From Ustilago trichophora (Eukaryota; Basidiomycota; Ustilaginomycetes; Ustilaginales; Ustilaginaceae), in assembly GCA_900323505.1 (NCBI GenBank), contig OOIN01000047.1, forward strand, positions 1 to 64,000: 64,000 bases of DNA, read 5' to 3'. Shown piece by piece: positions 44,599 to 51,690 of the stretch. Position 1 is the stretch's first letter. The number at the start of each line of letters is the position of its first letter. A model generated the notes under the pieces. It searched no databases and was not told the origin of the DNA. It saw only the letters and a program-made list of their open reading frames with translations. The position numbers and the translations under genes are program-made.

Positions 44599-44883
44599 GT
44601 CAAGATCCCTTTTTTGATAGTCTCACCTACTACCCTTTCTTTTATTCCTTTTGACGGGTGGATCCCCCCATTTGGCGTCGGCTCTCCCGCTGCTCTTTTT
44701 TGTATTGTCTCTTCTTGTCGAATTGGAAATCTGTTCGAGTCTGAACTTTAACCATTGTGATGTTTAAAGATACTGCCGCACGAGCTGTTAGAGTAGTCAG
44801 TGATGCCAACAATGATTTGTGGTGAGTTTAGAATGTTTGGAAGCGTGTGCGGAAGAGCAGAACCTACAGCTGTACTGTACAGT

Positions 44884-45010
44884 AGGGGGTTTCAAATTTT
44901 TCGAGTTTTCGAAAACTCGAGTTTTCGACGAGTTTTTGTAGACTCGAGTTTTCGAAAACTCATGAAGCTCTGCCAAAATTTCAAAAACTCAAGTTTTCAA
45001 AAACCTGCCC
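44884..45010. repeat. Left terminal and subterminal palindromes
   Basis: The 42-bp terminal repeat runs into several copies of the palindrome GAGTTTTCGAAAACTC and variants (CTCAAGTTTTCAAAAAC). These may be binding sites for the element's Myb-like protein or transposase (inference). Confidence 0.85.
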
Positions 45011-45196
45011 ATTTCGAGCGTCGTGCGACCATCAAGTGTGAGTTTTTGTCGAGTTTCTGTGACCACGTGATATATTCCGACTTCCGTTCTTTGATCCTGC
45101 GCCTCCACTCCACAAGGCCTACTCAACTTCAACCCTTTTGTTCTTTTCGTCAACCATCAACCTCGCCTCCCCTCGCCTCTCCGCTCCTCATCGGAC

Positions 45197-46796
45197 ATGG
45201 CAGGCTCTATTCATGACAACGACGATGATGAAAGCCAGAGCTTATCTCTTGGTGGCTGCGAAAGCACCTCGAGAGCTCTGGCCACAACAACAGCCCGCTC
45301 GTTTCTCTTCCCCGACTCGGCCCCTTCTCCAACCATGGCCAACTCCACGCTCGCTCAGCCCAGCGCGGGACGAAACTCGACAAGCTCAGCCGGGACATCT
45401 GCTCTTTCTCCTAGTCCCTCATCATCCCAGCCTTCTACTATCCCCGCCGCATCCAGCTCTCGCCACGAACAATCATCTTCTCAGCGACGTACCCTCCCTC
45501 CCCGCGCGACTCGCGCTTCCTCAACCGCTGCACGCGCCTCATCGACTAACTCAAGACGAGGTGCGAACTACTTCAATTGGACGGACGAGGAGACTGAGCG
45601 ACTTGTCGACGTCATCTATAACAACAAAAGGTTCCAGATCGCCTTGCTTCGCGGTCGAGTCTCCAACGCCAAAGAAAAGGGTCACAAAACCAACAAGGTT
45701 GTCACTTGTCGAGAAGTCTTCAAGCTCGTGTTCCCCGACGAAGAAGTCGCGAAGTGTGGAGATCGTATCAAGGCCAAGCTTCGCTTCCTAGACGAAAAGT
45801 ACAGGAAGATCAAAGCAACGCTGTCACAGACTGGATCGGGTATGCTCTTTCGCGACATGCAGTCGGACCACTCGGTGAGTATGCTGTTCTTGTCATTCTT
45901 GTCATGTCGTGGTATCATGTATTGGGTTATCTCAAAACTGACACGCTACCTCTCTTTTGCCAACTTGTCTCCTCCAGGACTTTGCCAACCGTGCTGCAAT
46001 TCTTTCGTACTACCCTTGGTTCGAGTGGTGGCACGAGATGGCCTTGAATCGTCCCGACACAGGACCTGTCGTGTTGCTCACCAGCTCCCCTTACGACTCT
46101 GGCCCTGCGCCCAGCGCTTCTGAATCCGACGTACAGGATATGGACGAGGATGTGGACGACGTCTTCACTCAAGACCGCCGCATTCCTGCTCTGGATGCGA
46201 TTGCCGAAACTTCTCACGACGACCCGTTCACAGGTAGGGTCCTTGCTTCCTCCTTGTCGGCCACCATTGCGCAGGCAAACCCTCTTGCCAACGATGCCTC
46301 ATCCAGCCGTCCTTCTGCCTCCTTTGACACTCCTGCGCCCACCAGCAGCCCCTTACGCCGCACCGGCAGCGCTACTTTGGGGGCTGATGACAACAACGAT
46401 CCCAACAACGGTACTGCTCGCGAGTCGGCAGTCTCAGGTTCACCTACCAGGAATCGATCGACTTCTCAAGCAAGGGGCAAGCGCGACGAAATCACAGACT
46501 TCCTGCGTGCCTTTATCGAAGACCATTCTGAGTCACAACTCAAGATAGAGGAAGAGCGCACAAAACGGGAGGAAGAGCGCACAAAGCGAGAGGAGTTGCG
46601 ACTCAAGTACCAGGAAAAAGAGAGAGAAAGAGTGGAGCGCATGAGGGCAAGGGAGCATACGTTCATGCTCAGAGTCATGGCTCAGTCACGGGCCCCTCCT
46701 GCCAACGATCACACCTCCATCAACAGCATGTTTGGCGGCTTGGATGAATCGCTCCAGGATCAGGACGCCAATAATCTCGACCAGCCTTTTACTTAG
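45197..46796 (+). CDS. Myb/SANT-like DNA-binding protein of the Harbinger element
   Basis: Two exons, 45197-45874 and 45978-46796 (intron GTGAGT...CCTCCAG, 103 nt, phase 0), giving 498 residues. The first 125 residues are Ser/Ala/Pro-rich. A Myb/SANT-like trihelical domain follows: YFNWTDEETERLVDVIYNN, then KTNKVVTCREVFKLVFP and IKAKLRFLDEKYRKIKATL. Exon 2 starts with a short aromatic block (YYPWFEWWHEM), then a disordered region, and ends with a charged coiled coil (KIEEERTKREEERTKREEL). In plant and animal PIF/Harbinger elements a Myb-like protein binds the transposon ends and carries the transposase into the nucleus; the same role is likely here. An intact frame and splice sites argue for function. 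Confidence 0.85.
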
Positions 46797-47166
46797 TCTC
46801 TGCCCTTGCTCCTGTATGTACAATCGCGCCACTGTACTTCAACCGCTGCAATTCTGTTCCCGCTTTGTTGTTCTCTTGTATTGTTTCTACGTTGTAATGC
46901 TTAGCTCGTCATGAACCTCAATGCAATGGCCTTTACATCTTCAAGCTCAACGTTGTCTCTGGATAGGTTGGTATGTGCGCTTCTCCGATTCCCGAAAAAA
47001 TGCAAAGGCGTTGTTTGCGCAGTTTTCTCTTGCAAGGACCGTCCATCCTCACTTCCATGCTTTGCTCTCCAACCTCAAGACCATCATCATCATCATCATC
47101 ATACCCACATCCATCCTTCATTCACGAACCCCAAGACCGTCACCGCCAGTAACATCACCTCCAGCC

Positions 47167-48738
47167 ATGGTTCGCGTCTCGCCAAAGCAGGAGCTCCTCA
47201 ACGAACTCAAAATGGCACTACAGTTCTCAATCGTGGCCGAAACGATGATGAACTCAACCTCTACCTTAGACGATGACTTGGATGACAGCGACGACAACGA
47301 TTACGGCGATGAATACGACTACGATGACAACTATGCATTCTCACGAGCACTCGCCATTGCGTACTTGGCAGTTCAAAGCGACCGATACTCTGTAGATCGT
47401 CGTATAATGCCTTGGCGCAGAGATACAATCTTAGATCGTCTGGACCACTACGCCGAACACAACCATAAGCTCTACCGCGGCCTAGTTCGCATGACACCGC
47501 AGGCTTTTGAGGACCTCACGCTACGACTCAGCTCAACGGATGTCTTCAAGGAAACCAGGATTTACAGGAGGGTACAAATGCAGATTGCTGTGGGCTTGTA
47601 CTGCCTCGGTCGATCAGGCAATGGCGGAGGCGTTCGAGATGCTGCTTTTGCGTGTGGGTGCTCATGGGGTTCCGTCCATCTTTGGACCGAGAAGACAATC
47701 AGGGCGCTATACGAGATCAATACGGAAGTTGTCACCTTTGCCACTGAAGACGAACGTGCCAAGGCCTCGGCCTGGGTGAAGCGAAAGTCTGGCGTGGAAG
47801 AATGGGGTCGCGGATGGCTTGTTGCAGACGGTACACACATCAACCTGGCGTGGAAACCTGCAATGAACGCTCGAGAACACTACTCATACAAAGGCGACTA
47901 CACCTTCAACGTCGCTCTAGTCTTTCTTCCTCATTCTCTTCGCATCGTGGAATCAGTTGTTGGCCATCCTGGGTCTTCCCATGACTCGCGTGTCTGGGCG
48001 TCTGGGCAGGGCATTGTTGCCAAACCTTGTCTCCATCTGGACGAAGGCGAGTTTGTCTGGGTTGACTCCGGATTCGGCTACTCAAGCTATTCTGTAAGTC
48101 CATTTGGCAATACGTTTGCTAACCAGAGTCGCGACATAAGGTTCTTCAACTTCAGCATGTCTCGCATTCGCGTTCGAGCAGAGCATGGCATCGCCTACCT
48201 CAAGAATCGATTTCAGTGTCTAATGGGTTATCGAGGAAACCTTTATTGCGAGGAAGACCATGAAAAGGCGGCGTACGCCATTCAAGCATGCATCATTGCT
48301 CACACATTTGCGAGCCGTTACGATCGACCTGAAGATGTAGCCGAATATCTGTTGGAATCGTATTCGCCTGAAGTTGTCGAGGATGTCACAGCTGAACTCA
48401 GCTCTTACCAGCAAGCGACGGAAAGTGCAAGGGTACAGCGTCGAGATAACCAACTTCAATACGAAGAGGAACTGGCACAGGCGACCCAAGGCATGTCTCA
48501 ACGGCAGCTGGCTAACTTCAGAGCTGATGGTGCACACGCTCTTCGAGAGGAAATGATTACTGCTTTGTTCTCCTCTCTTTCTCGCCGATTTGAAGATACA
48601 ACAGCGGCCTCGAGGCGCAGAGGCAGAACTGAGGCAGGCCTCGAAGCGGATCAGGTCCGTGAGGCTCGACGCAACGAGGTACGAAGAGCTCAACGGTCAC
48701 AGCAGGCTCGAAGGTCACGGTCACAGCAGGCGCAATAG
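47167..48738 (+). CDS. HARBI1-type DDE transposase
   Basis: 523 residues from the ATG at 47167; an upstream in-frame ATG at 46921 exists but the extra 82 codons look like leader (a CAT-repeat-encoded Ile run). The N-terminus is acidic (DDDLDDSDDNDYGDEYDYDD). A helix-turn-helix region (IYRRVQMQIAVGLYCLGRSG ... ACGCSWGSVHLWTEKTI) precedes the DDE_4 nuclease fold: first Asp in LVADGTHINL, second Asp in FVWVDSGFGYSSY, Glu in RVRAEHGIAYLKNRFQ. The C-terminal tail is Arg/Gln-rich. The protein should cut and paste the element together with the Myb-like partner. No stop or frameshift interrupts it. Confidence 0.92.
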   Translation: MVRVSPKQELLNELKMALQFSIVAETMMNSTSTLDDDLDDSDDNDYGDEYDYDDNYAFSRALAIAYLAVQSDRYSVDRRIMPWRRDTILDRLDHYAEHNHKLYRGLVRMTPQAFEDLTLRLSSTDVFKETRIYRRVQMQIAVGLYCLGRSGNGGGVRDAAFACGCSWGSVHLWTEKTIRALYEINTEVVTFATEDERAKASAWVKRKSGVEEWGRGWLVADGTHINLAWKPAMNAREHYSYKGDYTFNVALVFLPHSLRIVESVVGHPGSSHDSRVWASGQGIVAKPCLHLDEGEFVWVDSGFGYSSYSVSPFGNTFANQSRDIRFFNFSMSRIRVRAEHGIAYLKNRFQCLMGYRGNLYCEEDHEKAAYAIQACIIAHTFASRYDRPEDVAEYLLESYSPEVVEDVTAELSSYQQATESARVQRRDNQLQYEEELAQATQGMSQRQLANFRADGAHALREEMITALFSSLSRRFEDTTAASRRRGRTEAGLEADQVREARRNEVRRAQRSQQARRSRSQQAQ

Positions 48739-48840
48739 AGCGATGGATGCCCAGCAGCATAGCATCCATCGTACCACCAACACTTGGCTCACATCACTAC
48801 CTTGACGTAACGCTCGATCACCACCACCACTTGCGATAGG
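48739..48840. other. Spacer before the solo LTR
   Basis: Short stretch between transposase stop and LTR. It may hold the start of the captured MCM4 upstream sequence, which resumes after the LTR at 49792. Confidence 0.4.
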
Positions 48841-49786
48841 TGTTACAGGCCTCACGTGGGCTGACCAGGGTCAGGCACGAGTGGAGGCCGGAGGAGCGCA
48901 GCAGCGGCTGTGCGCAGAAATGGCGCACAGGTGCATAAGTACTCGGCCGGCAGGTGGAGCTCACTGGCCGACTTTTTGGAAGGAAATCGGCAAGTGGCAC
49001 CCAACCGGCGATCCGTACGCGCTGAGCGCAAAAAGGCGCCACCAGGGACGTACGGGAGAGGTGCGACCAATGACGCACGGCGGAGGGATGGCCAAGGGCT
49101 TGTTGCCATCAGGGATGGCGAGCAAGACGCTTGGGGGGAGATATGAAGGGCGCGTAGATGAGGGGGGGAATGAAGTGGGTGGCTCCCCACGGGTGCCGCC
49201 CAGAGCCGATGGACACAGGCTGATACAGCATGTGGCCACGTCGAGCCTTACGGCCGCCCTCCTGGTGAGGGTGAGGCCATATATACTCACACTGCACAGG
49301 CGTGCGATGGGGCGGAGCCCCATCCACTCTACTATTACTTAACTTATCACAATCGTTCAACCGTCAGTACAGCACTGTCTCTTGTATTCGTCGTCTTGCA
49401 GCAATCCAGGCATTGCTGCTATCTCCCGTGTGTGTAGTATCACGTTAGCGACGCCGTCGACACCTACATCGACGCTACGGAACCTCAACCGTAGGCAGTA
49501 CCCCCACTGCGGTCCTGATACCTCCATCAGTACCATATAACGACTGTCGGAGCGCTACGGACACTCGTGCACCGACAGGCGTCAACCTGCATTCCCCGAA
49601 CCCTCGTACGACCCCTCGTACGATTCGCCAAGGTCTAGTTTCGTGCCGCTCTGCCTCTGGACGGAGTGTCCACAGCGGTTAGCCGAGAGTTGCCCGCAGA
49701 CCGCCGACCACCGATTAATTAGTGGAAAATCGTCAGAAGACATCGATTCGGCGATTCCGGGATTCCCAGGCACACGACCCCTGACA
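48841..49786 (+). mobile_element. Solo LTR (946 bp) inside the Harbinger element
   Basis: The unit starts TGTTACAGGCC and ends CCCCTGACA. ATAGG stands directly on both sides (48836-48840 and 49787-49791), a 5-bp duplication as made by LTR retrotransposons. TG...CA ends form a short inverted repeat (TGTTA/TGACA). A CCATATATACTC TATA-like box lies at 49273-49284. No gag or pol sequence is present, so this is most likely an LTR left after recombination between two LTRs. I infer its orientation from the TATA-like box. Confidence 0.7.
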
Positions 49787-49872
49787 ATAGGCATCTCACG
49801 AGAACCACTCTATCCTTCCACCGTGCTCACCACAAGTCGCACACAGTTCATCAACCCCAATCTCATACCACA

Positions 49873-50596
49873 ATGTCGACTCCCAGCGGTCCTCCTAGTG
49901 ATGCCAAGATGCGCGATGCCGAGCAGCGCACACCTCTCGCTCCAGCATCTCTCTCAAACCGAAACGCAGCAGGTGCCTCGTCGCCACTTGCTTTTCCCTC
50001 GAGCAGTCCTCTCAAGAGTCAGGCCTCTAGCGTGAGGCAATCACAGGGTTCACTGGGAGGTAAGTCTCATTCTTCTGTCAAAGATGCTTACATGCCTTCG
50101 ACAATGCTGACCTTCCTTTTCTTCGCCCAATCTCCCAGCTTCGTCGCCACTTCACTTTCCAACATCATCACCATCGGCCCAAACATCAAGGGGTCAGAGG
50201 ACACCGCTTGCTTCAGCACGACGCGGCCAGAACGCAGAGAACCGCTTGCCTTTGAGCAGCAGCGGTATTAGCCGTCTCGACGAGCCTCTCTTCTTCCCCA
50301 GCTCCGGCGGAACCACTCCACAACACCAGCGTCGTGGTGAGATCCACTCTTCCGTCGCGCTCTCCTCGCCATCATTGCTGAGGAGAACGCGCATCAACAA
50401 TGACCCCAACAGCGCAAGCCAAGGCGAAGGCGCACCTGCCTGCGCCTCCTCCGGGTCCATGTCGCTTATCCACAATCGATGCAAATTTTCGGATCGCCAG
50501 GTGGTTCGCATTCAAGAGACATCTCGCCGGTCCACTGTATTGATAACCCTACACCGTCAATTGCACGTCATTTGTCATGCTTGTTGTCATGCTTGA
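49873..50596 (+). pseudogene. Captured, internally deleted MCM4 fragment
   Basis: Exon 49873-50059, a 79-nt intron with good sites (GTAAGT...TCTCCCAG), and exon 50139-50596 give a 214-residue ORF. The first about 165 residues resemble the Ser/Pro-rich N-terminal tail of fungal MCM4/Cdc54 (SSPLAFPSSSPLKS, SSPLHFPTSSPS, LDEPLFFPSSGG, QRRGEIHSS). The frame then jumps to the end of the MCM N-terminal zinc-finger domain (SMSLIHNRCKFSDRQVVRIQ, then ET), where it departs from MCM4. The AAA+ ATPase core is absent, so it cannot be a helicase subunit. The intron shows capture at DNA level rather than through mRNA. It may be transcribed from its own or the LTR promoter. Confidence 0.8.
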
Positions 50597-50859
50597 TGAA
50601 TGAGGGTAATGCCTTCGCCATGACAAGCTTTTGAGTCCAAGAGAGTTCTGAGAAACAGGCGTGAAATTTACGGAATTCGGGAACCCTTTCGTGAAATTTA
50701 TGGAATTCGGGAAATGACTGCAATTCGGCCGTGTGAGCCCAAAACTTAGATTGCAAAAACCCAAATTCGGTGCACACAAATGGGGGCGTCAAATTCTGAG
50801 TATTTTCAAGTTTTTCAAAAACTCGAGTTTTCGAAAACTCGAAAAATTTGAAACCCCCT
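50597..50859. repeat. Right subterminal repeats and terminal repeat
   Basis: GTGAAATTTA(C/T)GGAATTCGGGAA occurs twice at about 50664-50716. GAGTTTTCGAAAACTC lies inside the 42-bp right terminal repeat (50818-50859). The GTGAAATTTA repeat has no obvious counterpart at the left end. Confidence 0.75.
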
Positions 50860-51362
50860 AGTGAACTCGCGATCTTTGAATGCCTCAATAAATGAATATT
50901 CCACATATTGGATAAAAAATTGGCTGGACATTTTTGGGCGCAGCCAATTATTAAATAAATTCGCTTTTCAGATAATGGATAGGTCAGCTGCAGTCCCAAA
51001 TTTGAATAACCCAGCACATGTCAATACAAACCACAGCTTAATCTTGTTATTATCTGAATGAATATAATGTGCTTCTTAATCACTCACTGGAAGTGGCTTT
51101 ACAGGCATAAAATGGACACAGCTCTATTCAAAAAACTATAAAGGAATTGCAGCAATTTGTGATAAAAAAGGGGGAAAATGATGTTAATGCGAAGTAATTG
51201 GATGTCTCTAGTCAGGGAGAAACAGGCTGCACAGCTCAAAAATGCGGTGCTAACATAAATCAGTCAATTTTTTCCAAATTCTAGCTCTCAGTAATTAAAT
51301 ATTTCACACAATGAATAAAATATGCCTCCGCCCAAAAATATTCAAAGATCGCGAGTTGACTG

Positions 51363-51690
51363 TAAATAGCTCATCGGAGTGTTTCCTTACAGTGCATCCT
51401 GCACAATTTTTGTGACGTGGGGAGAAAAAAAGCCGGGGCTAAAAAAGTAGCCGGTGCATATTTGAGAAAAGAGAGTTAACGTGAGAGAGAGTGGGAGACC
51501 CATGCGGCTATATCCGAATGCGTGTGAGATTAAAGCTTCCACAGTAGACCCTGAAAAGCTAAGCTTCGGCAAGACCGATGTATGTCACACTTCTCTACTC
51601 TACTGTCACTTGCCTTGATACAGTACAGTACTCTACTACCATCACCAGCATTTTGTCGTCATCGGCACAACATCGCCATAGCTAGCCAGA
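51363..51690. promoter_or_regulatory. Upstream region of the Zn2Cys6 gene
   Basis: Short region between the split MITE and the regulator gene. It includes a TACAG tandem at 51619-51630, 61 bp before the ATG. Confidence 0.5.

Larger units (their letters stand above)
44884..50859. mobile_element. PIF/Harbinger-type transposon, 5,976 bp
   Basis: Inverted repeats of 42 bp are perfect (44884-44925 and 50818-50859), starting AGGGGGTTTCAAATTTTTCG. AGT is duplicated on both sides (44881-44883 and 50860-50862), a 3-bp target duplication as expected for this superfamily, although TTA/TAA is more usual. Inside are the two genes an autonomous Harbinger needs, a Myb/SANT-like DNA-binding protein and a DDE transposase, both with open frames, plus an MCM4 fragment and a solo LTR. 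Perfect terminal repeats and intact genes suggest a young, possibly active element. Confidence 0.9.
44880..51362. mobile_element. CAGT-ended MITE (504 bp) split by a 6-kb insertion
   Basis: The right end (51362 inward, minus strand) reads CAGTCAACTCGCGATC and the interrupted left end reads CAGT (44880-44883) plus GAACTCGCGATC (from 50863). Joined, the two ends agree at 22 of 23 positions. TA flanks both sides (44878-44879 and 51363-51364). CAGT termini and a TA duplication are the signature of Tc1/mariner elements. The remaining interior (50863-51362) is AT-rich and non-coding. These ends are unrelated to those of the MITE at 3156. Confidence 0.8.

Noticed and set aside
46921..47166. Extra 82 codons before the transposase ATG
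   Set aside because: In frame, but encodes a repeat-derived Ile run and no family sequence; treated as leader.
48881..49342. 153-codon plus-strand ORF
   Set aside because: Lies wholly inside the proposed solo LTR and has no gag or pol features.
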